Positions 1-8,674 of a DNA stretch of 64,000 nt are shown here, in pieces. Each line of letters opens with the position of its first letter. The stretch's first letter is position 1. Location: positions 24,682 through 88,681 of the forward strand of contig NZ_PNRF01000044.1 in the NCBI RefSeq assembly GCF_002879615.1, given 5' to 3'. The DNA is from Billgrantia endophytica. GTDB lineage: Bacteria; Pseudomonadota; Gammaproteobacteria; Pseudomonadales; Halomonadaceae. The notes beneath the pieces were generated by a model that made no database searches, had not been told where the DNA came from, and saw only the letters and a program-made list of their open reading frames with translations. The position numbers were made by a program, and so were the translations under genes.

Positions 1-130
1 AGCTCCGCTGCTCGGAGAGCGAGCGACATGGACGTCGCGAGTCCAAAGACGGAGTTTACGTGGTGTAAATGAGTACTTTGAGCTGATTTTTAACGCCGTA
101 TAGTCGAGCGCAGACAGTTTTCGTACAAGC

Positions 131-1054
131 CTAGTGAGGGCGCTCGGACCTGGCCAAGTCCTGTAGCTCCGTGACAAGGCGGTCAAAACGCTCTCCTGAC
201 CGACCGATACAGACCAAGCGACAACTTCCGCTCTTTCCTGAGGCAGGCTGCCAGTTCACCCTCTCCCCACTGAGTTGAAATAGGTAGCGGGATGAGCAGT
301 CCTGGCGATGCAGGAAGCCCTTTGCCCGGAGCAGCACGTCCCGGAAGCCGAGCAGCAGATCCTGCAAGCGCTTGGCATCAATGGGAGAGTGCATGGACAG
401 GCTGACGGACTTCCAGCCTCCCGCAGCCACGGGAATGCGGTAGCGCGGCCTGGTGTCGACTGCGGCAGAACGGGACGACATCAGGCCAGCTCCTTGTCGA
501 TCCATGTTTTCAATACGGGCCGTCGGGTTGATATCCCTTAGCCGCTGGATCAACCGTTCCTCTTCTCCACACGGCAGGCGATTGACCAGTATCCGAGTCG
601 CCGCATGTAACTGGGCACACCAGGTTTCCTCGATGAAACGATCGGCCTGGTAGCGCATGATCTGGCCGCCATCGACCAGACACACCACCTCTGCCAGCTC
701 AAGCCGAGCAGAAACCTTGGCGATATCGACAATACGTGCCGGATCGGCGATGCCACTGGTCTCGATGAAAATCGCTCGCGGCCGGCTATGCAGTCGCATG
801 GCCTTGGCCAGCCGTTCGGCCAGGGTCCCCCCCAGCGTACAGCAGATACAACCGTTGCTCAGTTGCAGCATCCGATCATTGTGATATTCGATCAACTCGA
901 CATCGATATTGATATCACCGAAGTCATTGACGATGATCAGCGACTGCTCCGGTATGCCCCGGTGAATGAGACCGTTCAAGTAAGAGGACTTGCCCGCCCC
1001 CAGGAAGCCCCCGATCACCGTCAGCGGAACCTTGCCATGACTATTCGGTGACAT
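131..1054 (-). CDS. CobW/COG0523-family P-loop GTPase (metallochaperone-like)
   Basis: Member of the G3E CobW family, GTP-dependent metal chaperones and insertases. Counting from the first ATG-like start 11 codons upstream, it shows a Walker A motif GGFLGAGKSS near residue 26, the family metal-binding motif CICC near 80, and ETSGIADP. A CobW C-terminal domain follows. The start chosen is the ATG of MSPNSHGKV, which overlaps the end of the upstream amidohydrolase gene by 14 bases, so the two are probably translationally coupled. The usual guanine-specificity motif NKxD reads NRLP here, which is odd for the family. Its pairing with a metal-dependent amidohydrolase suggests a role in metallating that enzyme; this is inference. 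There is no long His-rich stretch. Confidence 0.88.
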   Translation of the reverse strand: MSPNSHGKVPLTVIGGFLGAGKSSYLNGLIHRGIPEQSLIIVNDFGDINIDVELIEYHNDRMLQLSNGCICCTLGGTLAERLAKAMRLHSRPRAIFIETSGIADPARIVDIAKVSARLELAEVVCLVDGGQIMRYQADRFIEETWCAQLHAATRILVNRLPCGEEERLIQRLRDINPTARIENMDRQGAGLMSSRSAAVDTRPRYRIPVAAGGWKSVSLSMHSPIDAKRLQDLLLGFRDVLLRAKGFLHRQDCSSRYLFQLSGERVNWQPASGKSGSCRLVCIGRSGERFDRLVTELQDLARSERPH

Positions 1055-2669
1055 GCACCCTGCCCCCCAGGATCGTTGCAAGCACACCGATCTCCTTCAG
1101 GTCGCCCGGCTCACAATCCAGCGGACTCTGGTCGAGTACCGTCATGTCCGCATACTTGCCGATCTCCAGGCTTCCTACGAGATGGTCGAGGCGAAGCGTA
1201 TAGGCCGCACCGAGTGTGATCATTTCCAGTGCATCCTCCACCGAGATGCGCTCTTGCTCACCTAGCACCTTGCCGGAAGCCGTTTCCCGCATCACGGCAC
1301 ACCAGGCCGTGAACAGAGGACCCAGCGGCGTTACCGGCGCATCGCTATGCATGGCGACAGGAATACCCAGCCGCCTGGCCGATGCCAGAGGCTCCAACCG
1401 CTGGCATCGTTCATGGCCAAGCGTATGCAACCGGTGGATATCTCCCCAGTAAAAAAGATGATTGGCAAACATGTTCAGGCATACCCCCTGGGCGGCAGCT
1501 CTGCGCAGCTGGGCGTGGTCGATGATCTGGCAGTGCTGGAGAGTGTGCCGATGGTCGCTTCGGGGCCACAGCGTGAGAGCGTTCTCCAGTGCATCCAGCA
1601 TGAGTTCGACCGCTTCATCCCCGTTGGTATGGATATGTAGCTGGATACCGGCCTGATGATAAGCCTCCACCATCTCGCACAGCGTCTCGGGCGGCGCATT
1701 CCAGATACCGTTCGGCTGGCCATCATGGTAATGGGGCCATTTCAATCGAGCCGTATACCCTTGTATCGATCCGTCAGTCATCAGCTTCACTGGGCCGAAA
1801 TGCAGCTTGTCGTTACCCATTTCGCAACAGTTCTGGAGACGCTCGATCCCTTCTTCCAGCGTCCAGGCCATGCCACTCATGGCGGGTACCAGGCGTACCG
1901 GATAGTCATCCTCGCTCGTTACCTCCCTCAAGGCCGAGATACCCTCATCCGTCATGGGGTTGTACAGGTCAGTAATGGTCGTGACCCCGGCATTCCGTGC
2001 CACCCGCGCGTAACGGCGTAACGCACGGGGGGTACCCACTGCCTCAAACAGATTCATGCCCAAGGCCTCGAACACCGCATGCATCGCTGCCATTTCCTGT
2101 AATTCGCCGTTGGGTTTTCCATCGCCTCCTACCTTGACCCCTTCGACATCGGCATGCCGATCCAGACCTGCCAGTTGCAGCATTCGGGAATTGACCGTCA
2201 TCACATGCAAGCTGGCATGAACGATGACCAAGGGGCGATCGGCGACAGCGACATCCAGCGACCGTCGGTCGAGGCGCTCTCCTTCGAAGTACACCGGGTC
2301 GAAGCCCCAGGCCACCAGCGGCTCGCCAGGAGAAAGCATGCCGGCATGGTCACGAAGCTGCTGCTGCATGGCGGTGATGGTCCGGATGCCCGGCCAGTCG
2401 TTGCCATCGGGGTCGCGACGAGGAAAATACCCCAGGTAGAGGTGTTCCCACATTGCCCCTTCCAGAGCATGACTATGCCCTTCGACGAACCCCGGGAGAA
2501 TGATTTGCTCCGAGAAGCGCTCATCGAGGATGACCTCACCCAAACCCGCCATCGCCTCCTCGGGCCCAACAGCCAGGATACGCCCATCCCGTATCGCCAC
2601 ATGAGTCGCTTCGGGTTGAGAAGGGTTCATTGTCAGTATCTTGCGTGCCACATACACCGTCGTCGTCAT
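1041..2669 (-). CDS. YtcJ-like metal-dependent amidohydrolase
   Basis: A 542-residue member of the amidohydrolase superfamily, YtcJ/COG1574 branch, which hydrolyses C-N or similar bonds with a metal centre in a TIM barrel. Visible motifs are the N-terminal metal site LPGFVEGHSHA (HxH), HASLHVMTVNS, the central LHIHTNGDEA, HTLQHCQIID, and the late acidic site MHSDAPVTP. The C-terminal strand region ends in KYADMTVLDQSP, typical of the beta-sandwich of these enzymes. It overlaps the symporter gene upstream by 4 bases (ATGA) and the CobW gene downstream, so the three form one leftward operon. The natural substrate cannot be told from sequence; import by the neighbouring symporter suggests an acylated or cyclic small acid. 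Confidence 0.88.
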   Translation of the reverse strand: MTTTVYVARKILTMNPSQPEATHVAIRDGRILAVGPEEAMAGLGEVILDERFSEQIILPGFVEGHSHALEGAMWEHLYLGYFPRRDPDGNDWPGIRTITAMQQQLRDHAGMLSPGEPLVAWGFDPVYFEGERLDRRSLDVAVADRPLVIVHASLHVMTVNSRMLQLAGLDRHADVEGVKVGGDGKPNGELQEMAAMHAVFEALGMNLFEAVGTPRALRRYARVARNAGVTTITDLYNPMTDEGISALREVTSEDDYPVRLVPAMSGMAWTLEEGIERLQNCCEMGNDKLHFGPVKLMTDGSIQGYTARLKWPHYHDGQPNGIWNAPPETLCEMVEAYHQAGIQLHIHTNGDEAVELMLDALENALTLWPRSDHRHTLQHCQIIDHAQLRRAAAQGVCLNMFANHLFYWGDIHRLHTLGHERCQRLEPLASARRLGIPVAMHSDAPVTPLGPLFTAWCAVMRETASGKVLGEQERISVEDALEMITLGAAYTLRLDHLVGSLEIGKYADMTVLDQSPLDCEPGDLKEIGVLATILGGRVHVTE

Positions 2670-4069
2670 GATGCACTTCCTTTCGCAGCGACACCGCTAC
2701 TGAACGGGCGGCGGATCAGCATGAGCGGAATCATGGCGAGGAAGAACAGCGCCGTTCCGCCGAAGATGGCGAGATAGCTCCAGCCTCCCAGCGATGGCAC
2801 CAGGGGGGCGAAGATGAACAAAATATGGAAAGTAGTGATGATGATGGCCAGATTGAAGAAAGCGAGCTCCTTCGGCACCGTCGTGCTGAAATCGGCGTCC
2901 ATCATGCGCAGCAGCAGCAGGCCGGTTCCAGTCGAGCCACAGCAACAGCCGAACGAGGTCAAGGCGCGTTCATGCCCCAGTTTTCCACTCAGCCGCCCAA
3001 TGAAGAGGCAAATGATGAACGTCGCGAGGGTCACGGAAACGACCACCAGTACAATCGGAGCCAGCAAAGCATAAAGCACGGAAAACTGGATGCTCATCAG
3101 GGTGCCCACCACCATGAAATCCACGGCAGAGCCGGTTATGCGCTTGAGACTCTCATCGTCGACGCGATGACTCAGGCCCACGCGGTCAATGACCAGGCGC
3201 ATGAGCACACAAACGCCAAGACCGTGGAGGAAGAAGAGGTTATGGCTGAACAGCACACTCAGATTGATGCCACCCGGCTCCGCACCCACCACGACCCCTT
3301 GCATGAACACCAGCCAGACATGCGTGATGACATAGGCGATGGCCAGCAGGCCAAGATGATAGGCCAGCGAATCCAGGCTTGCCGGGTGGGAAATCATCCG
3401 GCCTGTTTCCGGTGGGTTCTGGGCTGGATAGAAACCCGAGCGAAAATTCTCGTCCAGCCTTGATGCCTTGTTGGCATTGTGGCCGCGACTGATGAAACGC
3501 TTGGCCATCGGGACGCCTATGGCGAAAGCAACCAGGAAGCCTACCGAGGCAAAAATCAGGCCTACCTGTGCAGCATGCTCGATACCATACTCACTTTCCC
3601 AGAGCCCCCCATAGGTCAGTGCCTGCCCCGGCCCTTGAGTGAAGCCGTGTGTGACGATAGCACCTAGCCATTCGCTGACACCTGACCCGGTAATGGCATC
3701 GTAGCCCCGTATGACCAGGTAGCCGATCACGCCCTGCAGTCCCAGGCTGATGGTCCAGATGATCGTCAGCCACATCCCTCCGCGCATGATACTTCCCCCC
3801 GAGAGAGAAGCTTCCCGGCTAGTGCCAGTCAAGCATAGGGACATGAAGCTGAGAGTAAAGAAGTGAAAGGTCAGAGAAGCGAAGTCACTAGATTGATAGC
3901 CAGGAATCCAACCCAGCGAGAGAAGGATAAAACCGATGAGGCCCCCGATGATGCTGGAAGGAATCAGCATGTTTCGGAGTAGTGAAAATCGGTTTCTCAG
4001 AACGCTACCTACCACCAGCAATCCTGCCAACAAGGCAAAGGCGATGACGCCATGAAATGTATCTTCCAT
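2666..4069 (-). CDS. GltS-like sodium:glutamate symporter family permease
   Basis: A polytopic inner-membrane protein of 467 residues, with hydrophobic helices along its length and a soluble loop near residues 205-235. The N-terminal half (IPSSIIGGLIGF, THGFTQGPGQALTYG) and the C-terminal FGCCCGSTGTGLLLLRMMD match the inverted-repeat re-entrant motifs of the GltS (ESS) family. It is longer than E. coli GltS, which has about 400 residues. The start is the ATG of MEDTFHG, which has AAGAGG five bases upstream; an in-frame upstream start lacks a site. It is the first gene of the symporter-amidohydrolase-CobW operon, divergent from a LysR gene. The substrate may be a dicarboxylate or amino acid derivative rather than glutamate. 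Confidence 0.85.
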   Translation of the reverse strand: MEDTFHGVIAFALLAGLLVVGSVLRNRFSLLRNMLIPSSIIGGLIGFILLSLGWIPGYQSSDFASLTFHFFTLSFMSLCLTGTSREASLSGGSIMRGGMWLTIIWTISLGLQGVIGYLVIRGYDAITGSGVSEWLGAIVTHGFTQGPGQALTYGGLWESEYGIEHAAQVGLIFASVGFLVAFAIGVPMAKRFISRGHNANKASRLDENFRSGFYPAQNPPETGRMISHPASLDSLAYHLGLLAIAYVITHVWLVFMQGVVVGAEPGGINLSVLFSHNLFFLHGLGVCVLMRLVIDRVGLSHRVDDESLKRITGSAVDFMVVGTLMSIQFSVLYALLAPIVLVVVSVTLATFIICLFIGRLSGKLGHERALTSFGCCCGSTGTGLLLLRMMDADFSTTVPKELAFFNLAIIITTFHILFIFAPLVPSLGGWSYLAIFGGTALFFLAMIPLMLIRRPFSSGVAAKGSAS

Positions 4070-4189
4070 ATCAACCTCTTGCATTGTGCTTATTATGGGA
4101 GAAGAGCCAGAAAGGCCCCTGCTCCGGGGAGTCTTAACAAGACATCGCAGCGTCTTGTCGCTTCAGACTAGAAAACCCGACGTGACTTG

Positions 4190-4217
4190 TATAATATCAA
4201 TTAAGCAATATTTGATA
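4190..4217 (+). promoter_or_regulatory. LysR-type operator overlapping a TATAAT -10 box
   Basis: A perfect inverted repeat TATCAA-N11-TTGATA lies at 4195-4217 and has the T-N11-A form bound by LysR-type regulators. It overlaps the last base of a TATAAT hexamer at 4190-4195 that would drive the rightward lysR gene (ATG at 4236). No good -35 hexamer is present at the right spacing. The site sits midway between the divergent symporter and lysR genes, which suggests autoregulation and control of the symporter operon. Confidence 0.6.
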
Positions 4218-4235
4218 CCTCAAAGGCATCGTGAA

Positions 4236-5123
4236 ATGCGCATAGAAATCCGACACCTCCGCGCCTTCATTGCCGTTGCCGAGCTGCTTCATTTTCGCCA
4301 GGCGGCAGAACGGCTGAATCTCGCGCAGCCCGCATTGAGTCGTACCATTCAACAGCTTGAGGAGGCGTTAGGCGTGCAGCTTCTGGCTCGAACCAACCGC
4401 CAGGTGGCCATCACCGAGCCGGGGCATACCTTCCTTGATGCGTCCAGGAAGCTCCTGGTTCAACTGGATTTGGCCATCCTCAACACGAGACGTGCCGGGC
4501 AGGGTGAGGTAGGGCGACTCAGCATCGGCTACACCGACTTCGCAATCACGGGTAGGCTTCCCCTCATTCTCGAAGAGTTCAAATCTATCTACCCGGAAAT
4601 AAAGATTGATTTATTGTTCGGGTCAACCGAAGAGCAGTTATCACTGCTGAATGATAGCCGCATCGATTTCGCCTTCGTTACCGGCCCCAACCGTGCCTCG
4701 AATCTGACGACCATTCCCATTCAGAGAGACCGATTCATTGCTGCAGTCAGCAACCGACACCGCTTGGCGTCCCGGACATCGATCAGGCTGGAAGACTTGG
4801 TAGAAGAGCCTTTTATCGTTGGCTCGATCGAACGCTGGAAGCATTTCCGCCGTCATCTCGACTCCCTATGCATGTCAGCGGGGTTCATGCCCAGAATTTC
4901 CCAGGAGACCTTCAATAGCGAAGGCATCTTCGGCTTCGTGGCAGCGGATTTTGGCGTCACTATCCATCTCGAATGTGCCAACAATTACATTAGAAAAGGA
5001 GTGACGACTCTACCGATAGAGAACGCGAACCGCTACCTGGAAACAGAGGTCGCCTGGCTATCGACCGCCAGGTCCCCGGCTCAGAAAGTATTCGTAGACT
5101 TCATACAAGGTCATAGCCTATAG
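4236..5123 (+). CDS. LysR-family transcriptional regulator
   Basis: A 295-residue LysR regulator. The N-terminal winged helix-turn-helix reads MRIEIRHLRAFIAVAELLHF then RQAAERLNLAQPALSRTIQQ, followed by a linker helix and a periplasmic-binding-protein-like effector domain from about residue 90. The ATG at 4236 is the classical LysR start; longer in-frame extensions add sequence unlike the family. It is divergent from the symporter-amidohydrolase-CobW operon, with a T-N11-A site between, and probably controls that operon in response to the imported compound. Confidence 0.9.
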   Translation: MRIEIRHLRAFIAVAELLHFRQAAERLNLAQPALSRTIQQLEEALGVQLLARTNRQVAITEPGHTFLDASRKLLVQLDLAILNTRRAGQGEVGRLSIGYTDFAITGRLPLILEEFKSIYPEIKIDLLFGSTEEQLSLLNDSRIDFAFVTGPNRASNLTTIPIQRDRFIAAVSNRHRLASRTSIRLEDLVEEPFIVGSIERWKHFRRHLDSLCMSAGFMPRISQETFNSEGIFGFVAADFGVTIHLECANNYIRKGVTTLPIENANRYLETEVAWLSTARSPAQKVFVDFIQGHSL

Positions 5124-5143
5124 CTGCATGACAGCGCGTCAAA

Positions 5144-6583
5144 TCATAGCACCTCGTCTTTCAGGTAGTACCAGCGGTAGAGAAAGCGCTGGCCGAAGCG
5201 CCGGAAAGGAGCGAAAGTACGTGACTCCACCACGTCACGGATATTGGGGTACGGCAGCTTGGAGGTGAAAATCGGCAGGTCGAGCTGATGACCGTCACCG
5301 GCGATCCACTGCGCCAGCCGGCGCCCCGCCTGGGCCGAGTACATCACGCCATTTCCACCATAGCCCAACGCATAGAATATCGACTCCCGTGGGTCCGGCT
5401 GGTGAATCCGCGGCATCATGTCATGGCTGACATCGACCCAGCCCCACCAGGAGTAGTCCAGCGGTATGCCCGCGAGCGCCGGAAACTTGCGAACCATGTT
5501 GCCGACCAGCACGTTTTCGTACTTCTGCCGTGGTGCATCTCGCCCGGTAATGGCACTGCGGCTTCCGATCTGCAGTCGATTGTCCGGCAGCAGTCGATAG
5601 TAGTGGCGCAGCACACGGGTATCGGTGATGACCTGGTGCGTCCTGAGGCTACAGGCATCGATCTCGTCCATCGTCAACGGCCTTGTCACCACGGAGTTGG
5701 AGAGGATAGGCAGAAGTCGATTCTTCACCTGCCGGTGCAGACTCTGTGAGGTATAGCCTCCTGTGGCAATGCCCACCGCCCGAGCCTTGACCACGCCTCC
5801 CGGGGTTTGCAGGTAATGCGCCCCGTTGCGAGTCTCCCAGCCCTGCACCGGACTCGACGGGTGCACCCTGGCTCCCAGGGCTCTGGCTTTCTCGAGATAG
5901 CCGAATGCCAGTTTGCCGGCATGGATGCCGATCCCCTCGGGCTCATGCATGGCTCCGGCGGCTTCCTGATCCCCGACCCAGTCACGCTTCACCGTATCGG
6001 CATCGAGGATGCGCGCCTCGTAGTCGAACACATCCCGCAATAGCCTGGCTTCCTTCTCCAGGTCCGGCATGACCTTGTCACGGTGGGCGATATAAAGGTG
6101 CCCGCCATGCTGAGGTTCACAGTCAATCTCCTTGATCAGTGACTTGAAGGTCGCCATGCCCTCAATGCATTCGGCATGCAGCTTGAGTGCGGTATCCAGA
6201 CCATAGCGCTCGATCCATTGGGAACGCTTCAGTCGTCCCGAGGCACACTGGGCCTGGCCACCGTTACGAGTACTGCACCCCCAACTGGTGCGGTTGGCTT
6301 CGAGCACCGTGGCCCGGATGCCGTACTCCCTGGCCAGGAAGATGGCCGCCGTCAGGCCGGTGAAACCGGCTCCGATGATGACCACGTCAACCTCCATGTC
6401 CTGGGTGACAGGGCCATCGTCGGCGGGTGGCTCGCCCGCCGTGTCGATCCAGTAGGTTGGCGCATAGTCGCGGCCTTGTCCCGGCGTGGCGCTCTTCAGC
6501 GGGTCGTAAGCTGGATCATAAGGTTGGGATGGGGCGGTAGAGCGGCATTGCCCGTCTCCCGCCCTGCTGGCGATTGTCTCCAT
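5144..6583 (-). CDS. FAD-dependent amine/amino-acid oxidoreductase (DAO family, PuuB-like)
   Basis: A 479-residue flavoprotein of the D-amino-acid oxidase superfamily. The FAD Rossmann motif GAGFTGLTAA follows a roughly 70-residue N-terminal extension with APTYWIDT, typical of the gamma-glutamylputrescine oxidase (PuuB/OrdL) group. The C-terminal IFYALGYGGNGVMYS with a following alpha helix is the second flavin-binding region. The start is the ATG of METIASRAG, preceded by AAGGAG at seven bases. Such enzymes oxidise a secondary or primary amine to an aldehyde with release of hydrogen peroxide; the substrate here is unknown. It converges on the LysR gene and lies 39 bases downstream of a SnoaL-like gene on the same strand. 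Confidence 0.85.
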   Translation of the reverse strand: METIASRAGDGQCRSTAPSQPYDPAYDPLKSATPGQGRDYAPTYWIDTAGEPPADDGPVTQDMEVDVVIIGAGFTGLTAAIFLAREYGIRATVLEANRTSWGCSTRNGGQAQCASGRLKRSQWIERYGLDTALKLHAECIEGMATFKSLIKEIDCEPQHGGHLYIAHRDKVMPDLEKEARLLRDVFDYEARILDADTVKRDWVGDQEAAGAMHEPEGIGIHAGKLAFGYLEKARALGARVHPSSPVQGWETRNGAHYLQTPGGVVKARAVGIATGGYTSQSLHRQVKNRLLPILSNSVVTRPLTMDEIDACSLRTHQVITDTRVLRHYYRLLPDNRLQIGSRSAITGRDAPRQKYENVLVGNMVRKFPALAGIPLDYSWWGWVDVSHDMMPRIHQPDPRESIFYALGYGGNGVMYSAQAGRRLAQWIAGDGHQLDLPIFTSKLPYPNIRDVVESRTFAPFRRFGQRFLYRWYYLKDEVL

Positions 6584-6622
6584 GATCGGCTCCTTCTTGT
6601 CTGGATCTCGACGCACACCGAT

Positions 6623-7015
6623 TTAGTGATGGCTGCCTGAAAGGGGTGGCCGGTTCTTGCGGAAGGCGTTTTTCACGGCGATCTTGCCGTCGCGAAAGGT
6701 GAAGGCGTCGATCATGCGTGCCTCGGAGCGGACCCCTTCGGTGGTCGTGCCCTTGTAGGTGGTTTCCGAAAAGCCGCGGTCCCCGATGACGAAGTGTTCA
6801 CCATCGACCCAGCGGGCATCGGGGGCCGTCTTCCAGGCATTCTCGAGTCCTTGGCGCACGTCAGCCTGGCCGACAAAGCTCTTGCCGACCAGTTCCGGAC
6901 CCGCAATCGCATGGAACACGCAATCGTCGGTCATCATCTCCATCACGGCATCGATATCATGACGATTCAGGGCGTCGCTGAAGGCCTTGAGAAACTCCAC
7001 ATCCGGCTGGCGCAT
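6623..7015 (-). CDS. SnoaL-like / NTF2-fold protein
   Basis: A 130-residue protein with the cone-shaped NTF2/SnoaL/ketosteroid-isomerase fold. Typical features are the N-terminal FLKAFSDALNRHDIDAVMEMMTDD, the DCVFHAIAGPE strand, and the C-terminal AFTFRDGKIAVKNAFRKNRPP. GGGAG lies six bases before the ATG. Members of this fold are small hydratases, isomerases or binding proteins, and sequence alone does not give the reaction. It is upstream of, and probably co-transcribed with, the PuuB-like oxidase. The 174 bases between it and the ThiO-like gene hold no recognisable gene. Confidence 0.82.
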   Translation of the reverse strand: MRQPDVEFLKAFSDALNRHDIDAVMEMMTDDCVFHAIAGPELVGKSFVGQADVRQGLENAWKTAPDARWVDGEHFVIGDRGFSETTYKGTTTEGVRSEARMIDAFTFRDGKIAVKNAFRKNRPPLSGSHH

Positions 7016-7189
7016 TGGTTGCTCCCGTAAACTCGTTGGTCATTGTAAGTGCGCTTGTTTCACGCAAAAGGCCCGATGGCATCCTTGGTGCCAGGCCTGT
7101 CAACGAGAGTACTGGTGTGCCTGGCTCGCGCTTAGCACCAGTTGCCACCCACCTATTGGGCCAGGAAGCCACCCGGTGGGATCGGTGGT

Positions 7190-8347
7190 TCAAATCAATT
7201 CGGACTGAGGATGCTCCTCAAGGCGGTGGCGCGGTGCATAGGGAGCGGGGTCCATCGACGGCTGCCGCCCCAGCAGCCCATCGACCATCAGGCGCGTCGA
7301 GGCGGGGGCCAGAACGAGCCCGTTTCGATAGTGCCCCGCATTGACGAACAGCCCCTGGATATCCGGCACCTCGCCAATGAAGGGAATACCATCCGGTGCC
7401 GCCGGCCGGAGCCCTGCCCAGTGATGCTCGATCTCGCAGTCGGCCAGCGCCGGCAACATGGCAATGGCGCTCTGTCGCAGGGACTCGCGCGCCACTTCGG
7501 TGGGGGTCTTGTCGAAATCCATTTCTTCCAGGGTCGAGCCGATGAGTACCCTCCCATCCGCACGCGGAATCAAATAGCGGCCGTCGGCCAGCACGACCCG
7601 CTCCAGCAACATTCGTCCCCCGGGCATCGGCGGCGTGCGAAACAGCATCATCTGGCCCTTTACCGGCTTCACGGGCAGGGTGATTCCAAGCCGACCCAGC
7701 AGCACCCCGCTCCAGGCACCGCCGCACAGCACGACCTGGTCGGCGGGGAGGCACCCCCGCGTGGTCTCGATGCCGGTCACTCGTCCCCGATCCATGCGGA
7801 GCGACTCGACGCTCACCTCTTCCTCCAGGCGCACCCTCTCCAGCGACATCAACCGCGCCCTCAGCGCCTGGCAGAGCCTTGGATTGCGAATGCTACCCAG
7901 CGTCGGCATCCAAAGGCCGCTCGTGAGTTCCCCGGCCAACCACGGTTCCTTGTCATGGATGAAGTCGGCATTGACGACCTCCAGGGGCTTGCCCAGGCCC
8001 CTGCCCCAATCGAATGCCCTGTCGCCGTCATCGACCCGCAGATAGAGCAGTCCCTTCTGGCGGTACTCGGAATCGATTCCTGTCGCTTCGAGCAATTCCG
8101 CCGCCAGGGCCGCATATTCTTCCTCGGCATTCCGGGCGAGTTCCGATACCGGCTCGCTGTAGCGCCATGGATAGAGCGGCGAGATGATGCCGCCTCCCGC
8201 CCAAGACGCTTCCTGCCCGCATCGCCCACGCTCGACCAGGACGACACTGCAGCCTGCCTCGGCCAGTTGGCAGGCAGTCATCATGCCGATGACCCCACCG
8301 CCGATAACGAGAAAATCTTTCACCCAGGCTCTCCCATGTACGCCCAT
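7190..8347 (-). CDS. ThiO-like glycine/D-amino-acid oxidase (FAD)
   Basis: A 385-residue FAD-dependent oxidase of the glycine oxidase (ThiO) type. FLVIGGGVIGMMTA is the dinucleotide-binding motif, QEASWAGGGIISPLYPWRY is the conserved ThiO flavin contact, and the end IQGLFVNAGHYRNGLVLAPAS is the second FAD/substrate region. I chose the ATG at 8347 because GGGGTGA lies six bases before it; a GTG at 8323 is an alternative. Genuine ThiO makes the thiazole precursor from glycine, but no thi genes are nearby. It shares a control region with cobS-cobT that duplicates the one in front of xsc, so it may oxidise an amine feeding the sulfonate pathway, such as taurine or N-methyltaurine; that is inference. 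Confidence 0.85.
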   Translation of the reverse strand: MGVHGRAWVKDFLVIGGGVIGMMTACQLAEAGCSVVLVERGRCGQEASWAGGGIISPLYPWRYSEPVSELARNAEEEYAALAAELLEATGIDSEYRQKGLLYLRVDDGDRAFDWGRGLGKPLEVVNADFIHDKEPWLAGELTSGLWMPTLGSIRNPRLCQALRARLMSLERVRLEEEVSVESLRMDRGRVTGIETTRGCLPADQVVLCGGAWSGVLLGRLGITLPVKPVKGQMMLFRTPPMPGGRMLLERVVLADGRYLIPRADGRVLIGSTLEEMDFDKTPTEVARESLRQSAIAMLPALADCEIEHHWAGLRPAAPDGIPFIGEVPDIQGLFVNAGHYRNGLVLAPASTRLMVDGLLGRQPSMDPAPYAPRHRLEEHPQSELI

Positions 8348-8453
8348 CGTCAATCACCCCGATATCGCAGGGGCAAGCCCCGCCGGGACGAGACTCACTC
8401 AGACGTGGTCTGGTGCCTCTCCGACACATACCGTGCCCGACACGTAGCAGAAT

Positions 8454-8581
8454 TTTTTATGATACAAAATATTCCGAATAACGAAACTTATTCAAAAACT
8501 AGCCCTGCGGCAACCATACGTCAAATGGAAAGTTTCGTAAAATGGTACCATTTGATTGATTTTCAGAAATTACTGTATGCT
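8454..8581. promoter_or_regulatory. Divergent control element, copy A (matches the xsc/iclR intergenic region)
   Basis: The 327 bases between the ThiO-like gene and cobS hold no gene but carry an AT-rich element that aligns along about 105 bases with 15179-15285. Two blocks stand out: TTCCGAATAACGAAACTT at 8472-8489 (identical in both copies) and a 24-base block at 8525-8548 (one mismatch). Read on opposite strands, both blocks share wTwCCr-N5-CGAAACTT, so they are inverted sites about 50 bases apart. AAATGGTACCATTT at 8540-8553 is an extra perfect palindrome. A weak rightward promoter, TTGATT-N18-TATGCT at 8552-8581, may serve cobS. The adjacent IclR protein of copy B is the natural candidate ligand. 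Confidence 0.7.
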
Positions 8582-8674
8582 GCCTATCACCCTGACCCCG
8601 TTCGAGGCGGGTACGCTCTTCGAATGGCCAGACACATCGATAACGCCCCTCTCAGACGGGCCGAGGAGGCAGTG

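Noticed and set aside
1..130. The first 130 bases
   Set aside because: No gene end, RNA or regulatory element could be recognised before the CobW-type gene.
7142..8674. An upstream in-frame extension of cobS giving an 838-residue protein
   Set aside because: The extension is antisense to the ThiO-like gene and crosses the control element. A strong ribosome site lies at the CobS-family start at 8675.
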